This document shows positions 51,441-59,944 of a stretch of 64,000 nt of DNA, piece by piece. Made by a program: the position numbers and the translations under genes. The stretch comes from Candidatus Nanopelagicales bacterium (GTDB lineage: Bacteria; Actinomycetota; Actinomycetes; S36-B12), in the NCBI GenBank assembly GCA_018609125.1, contig JABAYF010000028.1:124001-188000 (forward strand). Reading direction: 5' to 3'. Within the stretch, counting starts at the first letter, position 1. Each line of letters starts with the position of its first letter. Below the pieces are notes generated by a model. The model ran no database searches. It saw only the letters and a list, made by a program, of their open reading frames with translations, and had not been told where the DNA came from.

Positions 51441-54152
51441 GTACCGAATAACACCCCGGTCCATCATGGCGGCCGCTGTCCGAGCGCGTTGGTGCATCTG
51501 TTCATCGCGATCACACACGGCATCAGCGATCTGACCGAGCAGGTCGATGACCTGCTTGCACCAGCGAACGAAATCACCGGCGCTGAGATCAGACTCGCGC
51601 AGCACAGCGTTCAACGAGGCACCCCGGGCCCATCGGTGCACGATCGTGGCCAAACCCCAATCCGGGTCCTTCAGTAGTTTCATGCCAGCGCTTCGTTCGA
51701 GCACCTGTAGTTCGGTACAGATGGAATTCGTTTCGTCGATGGCAGAACGAATAATGCCGCCAGGTATTCCGGGGGCTTCTTCGCGGTGGCGACTTTCAAA
51801 AAGCATTCCACTGGCAACGGCGGCAAGCCCTGCTTCGTCCAGATCAGCCCAAACACCTCGACGCAGGCACTCCGCCACCAGCAGGTCCATCTCGGTGTAC
51901 AGGCTGGATAGCACCCGGCCTGCCGTGGTGACTTCCACGTCCTGGTCCGCTGGACGCAGGTACTCCAACTCCGTGAGGACCGCGCACACGCGGTCAAACT
52001 GTCGGGCCACGGTGTGCGTTCGATCTTGAATCTGGTGCTCCAGATCGTCTATGTGTCGGAGCAGTCGGGCATGTCGCTCGCCCCAGCGCGCGTGTGCCTC
52101 ACGATCTGAACAGCCGTGGCAGGGGTGACCTTTAAGCTTTTGTCGGATTCCAGCGATTGCTTCTTCTCTTTCAGCAGAGCGGCGTTGCTTGGGCTGTGTC
52201 GCCGTTGCCCCCGCATACTCGTTGGCTTTCAGCGCCTGCACGATGTCCTTGCGCGCATGGGCAGATCGGGTACTGAACCCCTTGGGAATACTGACGCGGC
52301 CCACTCTTGCCACGGGGCCATTAAAGTCCGGCACAGATAGTTTTCGTACTCGCTTATCAATCGTCACAACGGTGATACGTGGAGTGATGTGCACATCTTG
52401 CACTCCTGTATCTACAACGACTGCCGAACCGCCCCGTCGACCGGTGGAGATAGCGATGACATCGCCGCGTTTCAACTCGCGAAGACTCTCATCAATACTG
52501 TGTCTCTTCAGGGCCGACACCTCTGTTCGCGCTGCTCGCTCGGCGTCATGAAGTTCTCGTCGTAACCGCGCGTATTCGCTGAAGTCACCGAGATGGCACT
52601 GCATGGAGTCTCGATAGTGAGCAAGGGTGTCGCGTTCCTTGCGAATAGTGGCGGCCAGCCCCACGACCGAACGATCGGCTTGAAATTGCGCGAATGACGT
52701 TTCAAGTAGGTCACGTGTGGCATCGGTTCCGATGCGCGCCACAAGACCCACGGCCATGGTGTACGAGGTGCGAAAACTCGATCGCAGCGGGTAGGTGCGC
52801 GTTGAAGCGAGTCCGGCAAGCATTGACGGGTTGAGATCGCGATGCCAGGCGACCACCGCATGCCCCTCGATGTCGATTCCCCGGCGCCCCGCACGACCGG
52901 TGAGCTGGGTGTATTCACCGGCTGAAATATCGACATGGGCTTCGCCGTTGTATTTCACCAAACGCTCGAGCACGACCGTTCGCGCGGGCATGTTGATGCC
53001 CAGAGCCAAGGTTTCGGTAGCGAACACCATGCGAACAAGACCCTGCTGGAAAAGTTCTTCGACGATTTCCTTAAAGCGCGGGATAAGGCCAGCGTGGTGC
53101 GCTGCGAGTCCTCTCAACAATCCGTCATAGAACTCGTTGAATCCCAAGATGCCGAGATCTTCGTGCGGCAGATCAACAGTTCGCGCTTCGACGATGTGGC
53201 GAATAGCATCGCGCTGGGCTGATGTGGTGAGGGTGATGCCAGCGGCTAGACACTGGCGCACCGCCCCATCACAGCCGGCCCTACTGAAGATAAACGTGAT
53301 GCCCGGCAATAGAGATGCATGCTCCAGAGTTTTCACGATGTCGCTGCGCCATGGCGCATTTTTATCGGCACCGTGGCGCCGATGATGATGATGGGGTCGG
53401 TCGTCGCGTCCCCGATCAGCCTCGCGGGCCAGGCGTACCAGGTGCGGATTGATAACCGTTTGATCATCGTCGACGAAAAGGTCGTAGAGACGGGTTCCCA
53501 CCATGACCTGTTGCCATAGGGGTACGGGGCGGATTTCATCGACAACGACTGTGGTGTCGCCTCGGACGGTTCTGATCCACTCACCAAACTCTTCAGCGTT
53601 ACTCACCGTGGCACTGAGCGCAACGACGGAAATGGACTGCGGGAGTTGAATGATTACCTCCTCCCATACGCCGCCGCGAAACCGATCGGCAAGGTAATGG
53701 ACTTCATCCATGACGACGTAGCCCAGATCGGCGATGGTGGTGGAACCGGAGTACAGCATGTTGCGAAGTACCTCGGTGGTCATGACAACGACTGGCGCAT
53801 CGCCATTAATGCTGTTATCGCCGGTGAGTAGACCCACCTCTGCGCTGCCATGACGTTTCACCAGGTCGTGGTACTTCTGGTTGGACAGCGCCTTAATTGG
53901 AGTGGTGTAGAAGCACTTTTTCCCCTCGGCGAGGGCACGAAAGGCTGCGTACTCCCCCACCACCGTTTTTCCAGCACCGGTGGGTGCCGCGACGAGGACA
54001 CTGCGGCCTTCACCCAGCGCGGCAGTGGCCTGGAGTTGGAATTCATCGAGGGGAAAGTCGTAGTTCCGAGAAAACTCATCCAGTCCCTTGGTGGCCCTGT
54101 TCTGTTGGGACCGAGCCTGTGCCTGGGCATATCGTTGCGCCGGGCTGGTCAT
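51426..54152 (-). CDS. helY: DEAD/DEAH-box RNA helicase (Ski2/Mtr4-like)
   Basis: Superfamily 2 helicase of 908 residues. Walker A APTGAGKT (residues 56-63), DEVH box MDEVHYLAD near 155, VVALSATVSNAEEF (motif III) and the helicase C block with RMVFATETLALGINMPA and QLTGRAGRRGID (motif VI) are complete. The C-terminal third resembles the DSHCT domain of Mtr4/Ski2-type helicases (HelY in mycobacteria). A histidine-rich loop PHHHHRRH occupies residues ~250-257. It lies next to tatC and the exonuclease as in other actinobacteria. ATG with TAGAAT six bases upstream gives a leaderless start. Confidence 0.92.
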   Translation of the reverse strand: MTSPAQRYAQAQARSQQNRATKGLDEFSRNYDFPLDEFQLQATAALGEGRSVLVAAPTGAGKTVVGEYAAFRALAEGKKCFYTTPIKALSNQKYHDLVKRHGSAEVGLLTGDNSINGDAPVVVMTTEVLRNMLYSGSTTIADLGYVVMDEVHYLADRFRGGVWEEVIIQLPQSISVVALSATVSNAEEFGEWIRTVRGDTTVVVDEIRPVPLWQQVMVGTRLYDLFVDDDQTVINPHLVRLAREADRGRDDRPHHHHRRHGADKNAPWRSDIVKTLEHASLLPGITFIFSRAGCDGAVRQCLAAGITLTTSAQRDAIRHIVEARTVDLPHEDLGILGFNEFYDGLLRGLAAHHAGLIPRFKEIVEELFQQGLVRMVFATETLALGINMPARTVVLERLVKYNGEAHVDISAGEYTQLTGRAGRRGIDIEGHAVVAWHRDLNPSMLAGLASTRTYPLRSSFRTSYTMAVGLVARIGTDATRDLLETSFAQFQADRSVVGLAATIRKERDTLAHYRDSMQCHLGDFSEYARLRRELHDAERAARTEVSALKRHSIDESLRELKRGDVIAISTGRRGGSAVVVDTGVQDVHITPRITVVTIDKRVRKLSVPDFNGPVARVGRVSIPKGFSTRSAHARKDIVQALKANEYAGATATQPKQRRSAEREEAIAGIRQKLKGHPCHGCSDREAHARWGERHARLLRHIDDLEHQIQDRTHTVARQFDRVCAVLTELEYLRPADQDVEVTTAGRVLSSLYTEMDLLVAECLRRGVWADLDEAGLAAVASGMLFESRHREEAPGIPGGIIRSAIDETNSICTELQVLERSAGMKLLKDPDWGLATIVHRWARGASLNAVLRESDLSAGDFVRWCKQVIDLLGQIADAVCDRDEQMHQRARTAAAMMDRGVIRYSSAP

Positions 54153-54158
54153 ACCTTC

Positions 54159-54164
54159 ATTCTA
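54159..54164 (-). promoter_or_regulatory. Leaderless -10 element of helY, built on a stop codon
   Basis: TAGAAT on the minus strand, six bases before ATG 54152. The TAG is the stop codon of the diacylglycerol kinase-like gene. Confidence 0.6.
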
Positions 54165-55055
54165 GGGCGCTAGATCGGCATACACGCGCAGCGCGGACGG
54201 ATGGGCATCAATCTGCACCGGAGTGTGGCCCATGGGCTCTCCGTCGGCGAACACCGACGTGCCGATCGCCTCAATATGGATAGACGAACCGGTTAGGGCT
54301 TGCACGTAGGGTTTCTTGATGTGTCCCCCGGTGTACAGGGATGGAAACGATGACACGAATCGTGGGAGCGAGACGTACTCCACGATGGTGACGGCCAGGG
54401 TGGATTCGGTGGGGTTTGCGTGCGGACACACCATCATGCCCCCGCCGTAATAGGCAGTGTTGCCTACCGATGCAAGGAGTGCGTCTCCGCTCCACTCCAC
54501 CCCATCAACGCGCACCCGGTACGCGATGGGCGCGTACTGCTTCAGTTCGATGCCCAGAGCGGCCAGGTAACGCAGGGTGCCGCCAGGCCGACGAATGGTG
54601 TTTGCCCGCTCATTGACGGCGCTGTCAAAACCGCAGGCGAGAACTGAACTAAACCACCGCTGAACTCCCCCGGCCAGTTGCGCGCGCGCAAGCGTGATGG
54701 GTTGTGGCTCGGCGGTCGCAACGCGAAGCGCGAGAGACATCGGACTTTGTCCAGCAATTCCCATTGCTCGAGCGTTGTCGTTGCCCGTGCCTACCGGCAA
54801 CAGTGCCAATGGCGTTTCGGTGTTCGCTAAACCTTGAATGGCGCTGTGCCAGGTTCCGTCGCCGCCGACAATCACCACAGCACGACTCCCCGCGGCGGCG
54901 GCGGCGCATGCGGTCATGTGAGCGCTAGAAGCGGTTACGACGACGCGGGCACGCAAGCCAAGACGATGCAGTGCGGCGTAGAGCTCGGGTACCTGTTTGC
55001 GGGACTTATGTTTCCCGGTGGCGGGATTAACGAGGATTACGACCTCGTTGTTCAC
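54162..55055 (-). CDS. Diacylglycerol kinase catalytic-domain (lipid kinase) protein
   Basis: Lipid kinase of 297 residues of the DagK/YegS family. It begins with VVILVNPATGKHKSRK, the nucleotide-binding GGDGT motif is in VVIVGGDGTWHSAIQGLA, and PLALLPVGTGNDNARAMG completes the catalytic part; the C-terminal SSIHIEAIGTSVFADGE and PVQIDAHPSALRVYA are typical. It could phosphorylate diacylglycerol or a related lipid, recycling lipid products. The GTG start overlaps the tatC stop (four bases). Confidence 0.9.
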   Translation of the reverse strand: MNNEVVILVNPATGKHKSRKQVPELYAALHRLGLRARVVVTASSAHMTACAAAAAGSRAVVIVGGDGTWHSAIQGLANTETPLALLPVGTGNDNARAMGIAGQSPMSLALRVATAEPQPITLARAQLAGGVQRWFSSVLACGFDSAVNERANTIRRPGGTLRYLAALGIELKQYAPIAYRVRVDGVEWSGDALLASVGNTAYYGGGMMVCPHANPTESTLAVTIVEYVSLPRFVSSFPSLYTGGHIKKPYVQALTGSSIHIEAIGTSVFADGEPMGHTPVQIDAHPSALRVYADLAP

Positions 55056-55975
55056 GTCGAAGAATCTCTATCCTTGGTGTCGAGTTCAGATACATCAACC
55101 TCATCGACATCAAGATTCAGCGGTGAAATCTCATCGTCATCCCAAGCGTCGTATTGAGATTCATTGCCTCGACGTCGGGCGCGTCTACGGTCATTGAGGA
55201 GACACACGCCAATTGCGATAACAATCAAGATGAGCATGGGCCCGGCCAGGAGCACCAGGTTGATTGGGTCGCCGGTCGGGGTTGCGACGGCAGCGAAAAT
55301 GAAGACCACGAAAATGATCCAGCGCCACCAACTGATGAGCCGCTGCCCGGTGAGCACTCCGGCAAAGTTCAGCAGGACAAGCATCAGGGGCATCAAGAAA
55401 CCGACACCGAAGACCACAACGGTGCGGATGAAGAAGGACAGATAGCGGTCAACGGAGACGATATTTTCAACATTGTCGGGTGTGAATCCGAACAGAATTT
55501 CCAGACCGTAAGGCAACACCAGATAGGCCAGTGCAACACCGGTAGCAAACAGCGGCACCGCCACGATGACGAAAGCTATGCCCCAGCGGCGCTCATGCTT
55601 ATGCAGGCCGGGAGTAACGAAGCGCCATAGCTGGTAGAGCCAAATGGGGCTGGACAGGAGCAGTCCGGCCAGCGCTGACACCTGCACCTGCAGCACGAAT
55701 GGGTCGGCTACTCCGGTCAAGGCCAGGGTGACATCGCGGCCCTCAGCTTGCGCCGCAGCGACCACATTTTCAAAGGGCTTGGCGAGAAAACTAAATATCT
55801 CGGCGTAATAGATCCAGCCGACCACCATGCCGAGCACGAGGGCTAGACCGACTTTGAGTACGCGCCCGCGCAACTCTCGTAGGTGTTCAACGAGGGGCAT
55901 CGATGCCGACGTTGGCGACCCGGATCGTCCCCGCCGACCACGACCTCGGGAGTCAGCCTCAGGTGGTGCGGCCAC
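55052..55975 (-). CDS. tatC: Sec-independent protein translocase TatC
   Basis: Receptor subunit of the Tat pathway (307 residues) that recognises twin-arginine signal peptides. After ~25 residues rich in Arg/Ser the conserved MPLVEHLRELRGRVLKVGLAL starts the first of six helices; the periplasmic loop motif FxKPFENV-like (LAKPFENVV) and TPGLHKHERRWG, LPFGLxxLFGFTPDNV-type elements (GLEILFGFTPDNV) follow. The C-terminal cytoplasmic tail is acidic. GTG start two bases after the tatA stop. Confidence 0.95.
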   Translation of the reverse strand: MAAPPEADSRGRGRRGRSGSPTSASMPLVEHLRELRGRVLKVGLALVLGMVVGWIYYAEIFSFLAKPFENVVAAAQAEGRDVTLALTGVADPFVLQVQVSALAGLLLSSPIWLYQLWRFVTPGLHKHERRWGIAFVIVAVPLFATGVALAYLVLPYGLEILFGFTPDNVENIVSVDRYLSFFIRTVVVFGVGFLMPLMLVLLNFAGVLTGQRLISWWRWIIFVVFIFAAVATPTGDPINLVLLAGPMLILIVIAIGVCLLNDRRRARRRGNESQYDAWDDDEISPLNLDVDEVDVSELDTKDRDSST

Positions 55976-55978
55976 TGC

Positions 55979-56260
55979 CTAGGACTCTGTGCGCTCCGGC
56001 TGCGTGCGAGACGCAGGCGCGGAAAGGTCTGGCGATGCCACATCATCGGCAATGGAACTGACCTCTTTTTGTGCGCCGGCCGTATCGGTGGTGGCTTCAT
56101 CCGGGCCATCATCATCGTGGAGCGCCTTGGTTTCGGCCTTGAAGATGCGCAGGGAGCGCCCGAGGCCCCTGGCTGCATCAGGAAGACGCTTGGCACCAAA
56201 TAGCAGCAGAATGAGAGCCACAATGATGAGGAACTCCCAGGGCTTCATATTGAACGGCAC
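55979..56260 (-). CDS. tatA: Sec-independent protein translocase TatA
   Basis: Pore-forming Tat subunit (93 residues). A single helix [24 protein letters not shown] is followed by the amphipathic helix [23 protein letters not shown] with the conserved F-G/RLP elements, then an acidic, poorly conserved tail. GTG 56260 has GAGGATC upstream; ATG 56248 is a slightly shorter alternative. Tat components follow pafC here, separated by 95 bases with a possible promoter. Confidence 0.94.
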   Translation of the reverse strand: MPFNMKPWEFLIIVALILLLFGAKRLPDAARGLGRSLRIFKAETKALHDDDGPDEATTDTAGAQKEVSSIADDVASPDLSAPASRTQPERTES

Positions 56261-56302
56261 GGGGCAGATCCTCTCGACGTAGCGAACGGTGCGTTAGGCG
56301 CC

Positions 56303-56308
56303 ACTGTA
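56303..56308 (-). promoter_or_regulatory. Candidate -10 element for tatA-tatC
   Basis: TACAGT on the minus strand about 43 bases before the tatA start; a leadered transcript with ribosome-binding site GAGGATC would result. No clear -35. Confidence 0.3.
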
Positions 56309-56355
56309 ACCCGTCTAACCTGATTTTGCTACATCCTGGTGCGCTTAGGGCGGGG

Positions 56356-57336
56356 CTAGGCCAAAGCGCGACGCGCCTGCGTGATCACTTCTTGGCGCCA
56401 GATCACTGGTTCAACGATCTCCAACTCCCCGCCAAGGTCTAGGGCCAGCCGAATGAGCCAGGAGGGTTGCCAGATGGGCCATTTCACCCGCGTTCGTCCA
56501 TCCGGCTCTTGCCCGGCGGCATCAAGTCGATAGGAGTCGATGAGCCAACGAGCCTGTGCGTCCACCAGCACGGTCGCGATCATTGGCTGGGGAGACTCCT
56601 CAGGCTCAGTCTTCGTGCGGGTGACAACTGTGACATCCGGTCGTGGTTGCGCCCAGGCGATGCGGTCGAGACGGAAGCTCCGTAGACCGGCCGACTGGTG
56701 GCACCAGGCCTGCAGATAGGTGTAACCATCGGCGACCACCGTGCGGTGAATGTCAATGACCCGCCGGGAAACCTGGTCGGTAGAAGCAGCAAGGTATTGA
56801 ATTTCCAGGCCGCAATCACCCTCTACCGCCGCATTGATCGCGGCCAAGATGTCCGGGCTGGTATCGGACTCAACCACTACGTGGGCCTCACCGAGGCCAT
56901 CAGCGGCCATGAGTTGTTCCAGCGCGGCAATCGTGTCGTGCAGGACTCCCGGGTCATGATCGCCGGGAACGGTCGCCAACTGACGCAGCCCGAGCAGTAG
57001 CCCGACAGATTCCTGTGGCGTGAGGCGCACTGCATGGGTCAGGGTTTGGGGATCAACAACGAAGATGTGACTATCGGCCAAAACTGCGGCAACGTCGTCA
57101 GTATCTGCATCGTTGCTTGCCGGGTCGCCGGTGTCCCAGAATTGGATATCGATGAGGTCGCCGGGGCCGTGTCCAGGTAGCCCGGACAGCACCAGGAGCC
57201 ACAGGTCGTCTTGCAGTTGCGCAGTCGTAATGCCGAAGTGTTCGGCCGCCTCTGCGATGCTGACGCCAGGGTGCGCCGACAGCCAGGGCACCAGCGCTAG
57301 CAGGCGACCCAGGCGAGATGTGGCGTCTTGACTCAT
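56356..57336 (-). CDS. pafC: WYL-domain transcriptional regulator PafC
   Basis: Second subunit (326 residues) of the PafBC activator. An N-terminal winged helix-turn-helix (HPGVSIAEAAEHFGITTAQLQDDLWLL) is followed by a WYL domain with VADGYTYLQAWCHQSAGLRSFRLDRI and a C-terminal extension (WLCX-type, QPSWLIRLALDLGGELEIVEPVIWRQEV). PafBC is the mycobacterial activator of the LexA-independent DNA damage response and is encoded beside pafA. The ATG overlaps the pafB stop as ATGA. Confidence 0.93.
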   Translation of the reverse strand: MSQDATSRLGRLLALVPWLSAHPGVSIAEAAEHFGITTAQLQDDLWLLVLSGLPGHGPGDLIDIQFWDTGDPASNDADTDDVAAVLADSHIFVVDPQTLTHAVRLTPQESVGLLLGLRQLATVPGDHDPGVLHDTIAALEQLMAADGLGEAHVVVESDTSPDILAAINAAVEGDCGLEIQYLAASTDQVSRRVIDIHRTVVADGYTYLQAWCHQSAGLRSFRLDRIAWAQPRPDVTVVTRTKTEPEESPQPMIATVLVDAQARWLIDSYRLDAAGQEPDGRTRVKWPIWQPSWLIRLALDLGGELEIVEPVIWRQEVITQARRALA

Positions 57337-58379
57337 GCGCTCATTCGGGTATCAGTTGTTGATCCGTGGTCCTCTGTCGGCCTGTGGTCCTCATGGCGGG
57401 CCAAGGCTCGCTGCCAGCGCTCCCTCACGTCGTGTCGCAAACTCAGTGGTGAAACCACGCTCACATCCGCCCCCAACGATGCCACGGCGGACACCAACAT
57501 GGCGTAATCGGAAGCGTTGACGACCAGTCGATCCCAACCTGGGGGCACGTCATCTGCGTCGGGAGCAAACTCTATGGACGCTGCCATCTGGCGCAGGCGA
57601 GCGCCGGTGTTGCCAGCGACGAGCAGTTCCGCCCGACACATCTGCGGTTGCGATTCGGTCGAACCATGGACGGTGACAAGGTCAGATATGGACACGTCCG
57701 GAATGGTGTATGTGTTTGCTGCAGGACAGATAGTGGGGATGCCCTGCATTCGCGAGGTACGAAATACGCGGACATCAGCCCGGTCGAGGTCGTGTCCCAC
57801 GAGGTACCAGCCACCATCTCGGTGGAGCACTCCCCAGGCCTGCACCCTTCGGTTAAGGGCCGTCTGATCGTGAATACCGCGGTAGGCGAAAGAAATTTCC
57901 CGACGCGTGGCTAAGGCCTCCCACAGGACTGGGATTGCGAGGTCACCAGCCGTGGGCCGAGCACGCAGGTCAAGTCGAAGTTCCTGGGCCGGTGGTTGTG
58001 CGGTGTCCCATTGCGACTCGATCTTGCGTAAAGCTGATTGAGCGCCCTGCCCCAGCGTGGCCTGTGACCAGGCGCGCGCCGCGAGGTTGAGGAGCAGAAT
58101 CTGCTCGCTCGTGAAATCCACCGGATCAAGTCGATAGTCCTCACCGGTAATCGTGTAGCCGAGCACTTCACCGCTGGGTAGGGTCACCGTCCGAATGGGA
58201 ATCCCCATCCCCCGCAGATCATCCTTGTCTCTTTCGAACATGCGCTGGAACGCGACATCGGTAGCGTTCTCCGGGTAGCCCTCCACCAGGGTGCGTAAAG
58301 ATTCTCGGGGTAGCGCCTGGGAGGTGGACATCAGGCAGAGAACCAGATTAAGTAAACGTTCGGTTCGCCTGTCAGCCAA
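57333..58379 (-). CDS. pafB: WYL-domain transcriptional regulator PafB
   Basis: First subunit (348 residues) of PafBC. The helix-turn-helix begins with TERLLNLVLCLMSTSQALPRESLRTLVEGYPENATDVAFQRMFERDKDDLRGMGIPI and the WYL domain includes HRDGGWYLVGHDLDRADVRVFRTSRM (an extended W-Y-L signature). It starts with TTG, backed by GGGAGGA seven bases upstream. Regulates DNA-damage genes; whether it controls the pup locus is not visible. Confidence 0.93.
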   Translation of the reverse strand: MADRRTERLLNLVLCLMSTSQALPRESLRTLVEGYPENATDVAFQRMFERDKDDLRGMGIPIRTVTLPSGEVLGYTITGEDYRLDPVDFTSEQILLLNLAARAWSQATLGQGAQSALRKIESQWDTAQPPAQELRLDLRARPTAGDLAIPVLWEALATRREISFAYRGIHDQTALNRRVQAWGVLHRDGGWYLVGHDLDRADVRVFRTSRMQGIPTICPAANTYTIPDVSISDLVTVHGSTESQPQMCRAELLVAGNTGARLRQMAASIEFAPDADDVPPGWDRLVVNASDYAMLVSAVASLGADVSVVSPLSLRHDVRERWQRALARHEDHRPTEDHGSTTDTRMSA

Positions 58380-58408
58380 TGGTCCTCCCTATGACGGTTG
58401 TGCGCGAA

Positions 58409-58780
58409 CTAGCCGACGGACAGTAGGTCGATGATGAAGACCAGGGTGCAACCGGCGAGTCGATGTCCCCCGGACTCACCGTAGGCCAGGGCGGGGGGAA
58501 TCACGAGCTGGCGGCGGCCACCAACTTTCATGCCCGGGATACCCTCCTGCCACCCAGCGATAAGCCCGGCCAGGGGAAAGGTAATGGATTCGCCCCTGTC
58601 CCATGAGGCATCGAATTGCTCGCCGGTGGCGAAATCAACACCCACGTAATGCACCGTCACCTGTGCTCCAGGTACTGCCTGGTCACCATCACCCACGACG
58701 AGGTCGGTGATGAGGAGTTCGGTGGGTGCGGGACCTTCGATGAAGTCAATTTCGGGCTTGCTATTCGTTACGTCACTCAT
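58409..58780 (-). CDS. FKBP-type peptidyl-prolyl isomerase (single domain, cytoplasmic)
   Basis: Soluble FKBP of 123 residues that accelerates proline isomerisation. FKBP core: VTVHYVGVDFATGEQFDASWDRGESITFPLAGLIAGWQEGIPGMKVGGRRQLVIPPALAYGESGG and the last strand LVFIIDLLSVG, complete without insertion. No signal peptide. It lies between the pafB gene and a double-FKBP lipoprotein gene, so three FKBP domains are encoded in tandem. ATG with AAGAAGGG about ten bases upstream. Confidence 0.93.
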   Translation of the reverse strand: MSDVTNSKPEIDFIEGPAPTELLITDLVVGDGDQAVPGAQVTVHYVGVDFATGEQFDASWDRGESITFPLAGLIAGWQEGIPGMKVGGRRQLVIPPALAYGESGGHRLAGCTLVFIIDLLSVG

Positions 58781-58819
58781 GACGGGAGAACCCTTCTTTA
58801 TGTGCAGGGGCGATTGAAT

Positions 58820-59878
58820 TTAGGAGTCGATGGCGAGTAAGTCGACAACGAAGACGAGCGTTTCATCCGGCAGAATTCCCGCACCTGGTGGAGTGGGGCC
58901 GTAGGCCAGGTCCCCTGGGATCACCAGGACTCGGCGACCGCCGACCTGCATTCCAGGGATGCCTTCCTGCCAACCGACGATCACGCCATCAAGTCCAAAG
59001 CTCACCGGCTCTCCGCGTGCCCACGAAGAGTCAAATACGCGACGGGAGGTGAGCCCGAGCCCGCAGTACTGCACTGTGACACTGGCCCCTGCAGCTACCT
59101 CTGGTCCGGAACCCGTGGTCAAGTCAATGGTCTGCAGGGTTGTCGCCGGGGTGGCGTCAGCTTCAATCGACACCGTCGGTGCTTCTTCCATCTGCCCAGC
59201 AACTGCCACCGGGCCTTCGACTGTGGAATCGGGTGCAGGCGCGTTGGCGCCAGTGCCGCCGCCAACTTCGGTGCAGTCACTGATGGCCCACGCCTGGGTC
59301 AGGGGTTTTGGTGTGTCATCGGAGATCAAGGTGACGACGAAGACGAGTGTTTCGTCGGGAAGAATGTCTGCCGATGGCGGATTGGGGCCGTAGGCCAGCG
59401 GGCCGGGGATGATGAGCAGGCGCTCGCCACCGGGTTTCATGCCCGGAATTCCCTCCTGCCATCCCGGAATGACTCCGCTGAGAGGGAAACTTGCTGGCTC
59501 TCCGCGGGACCATGATGAATCGAAGACTTTACGGCTGGATAGCCCGACTCCGCAGTACTCCACGGTGATGTTGGCGCCAGCAGCTACTGGGTCACCAGTA
59601 CCCTCGATGAGGTCAATAGTCTGTAGCGACGTGGCCGGGGTGGCTTCTGCGGCAATGGAAATCGTCGGTGCCGAGTCGTCGGTGCTTGCCACCGCAACGG
59701 CGCCCTCAATCGTGGAACCTGCTGCTGGCTCATCCGCTCCCGTGTAGTCAGCGATGAGCGCACAGTTGTTCACTGCCCACGGCGCACTGTCGGTAGCAGG
59801 ATCTTCATCGGCACCGCCGCAGGCTGACACGAGCAGGGCTAAGGCAGCGAAGGGGGCAAGAAGCCGAAAACTTTTCAC
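58820..59878 (-). CDS. Lipoprotein with two tandem FKBP-type peptidyl-prolyl isomerase domains
   Basis: Exported lipoprotein of 352 residues with lipobox LVSAC (C20). Two ~158-residue units follow, at 31-188 and 194-352, each made of a 60-residue N-terminal stretch (PWAVNNCALIADYTGAD / QAWAISDCTEVGGGTGAN) and an FKBP domain ending in DETLVFVV. Both keep the FxSSWSRGEP/SSWARGEP, GVIPGWQEGIPGM and IPG-LAYG elements, so two active isomerase sites are likely at the cell surface. GTG start, leaderless (TAGTGT six bases upstream). Lies between pafA and pafB. Confidence 0.9.
   Translation of the reverse strand: MKSFRLLAPFAALALLVSACGGADEDPATDSAPWAVNNCALIADYTGADEPAAGSTIEGAVAVASTDDSAPTISIAAEATPATSLQTIDLIEGTGDPVAAGANITVEYCGVGLSSRKVFDSSWSRGEPASFPLSGVIPGWQEGIPGMKPGGERLLIIPGPLAYGPNPPSADILPDETLVFVVTLISDDTPKPLTQAWAISDCTEVGGGTGANAPAPDSTVEGPVAVAGQMEEAPTVSIEADATPATTLQTIDLTTGSGPEVAAGASVTVQYCGLGLTSRRVFDSSWARGEPVSFGLDGVIVGWQEGIPGMQVGGRRVLVIPGDLAYGPTPPGAGILPDETLVFVVDLLAIDS
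58823..59299 (-). repeat. Second unit of the internal FKBP duplication
   Basis: Encodes residues 194-352, aligned end to end with residues 31-188 encoded at 59315-59788. Similarity extends over the whole unit, including the non-FKBP N-terminal part with its cysteine. Confidence 0.85.
59315..59788 (-). repeat. First unit of the internal FKBP duplication
   Basis: Encodes residues 31-188; the two units are adjacent, separated by five residues (TPKPL). Confidence 0.85.
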
Positions 59879-59884
59879 TAGAGC

Positions 59885-59890
59885 ACACTA
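59885..59890 (-). promoter_or_regulatory. Leaderless -10 element of the double-FKBP lipoprotein
   Basis: TAGTGT on the minus strand, six bases before GTG 59878; identical to the ctaA element. Confidence 0.6.
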
Positions 59891-59944
59891 GACGACCAGA
59901 GGGTAAAACCTATGCAGCCGGGGCTGGTTAGCAGTGTTCTCGGC

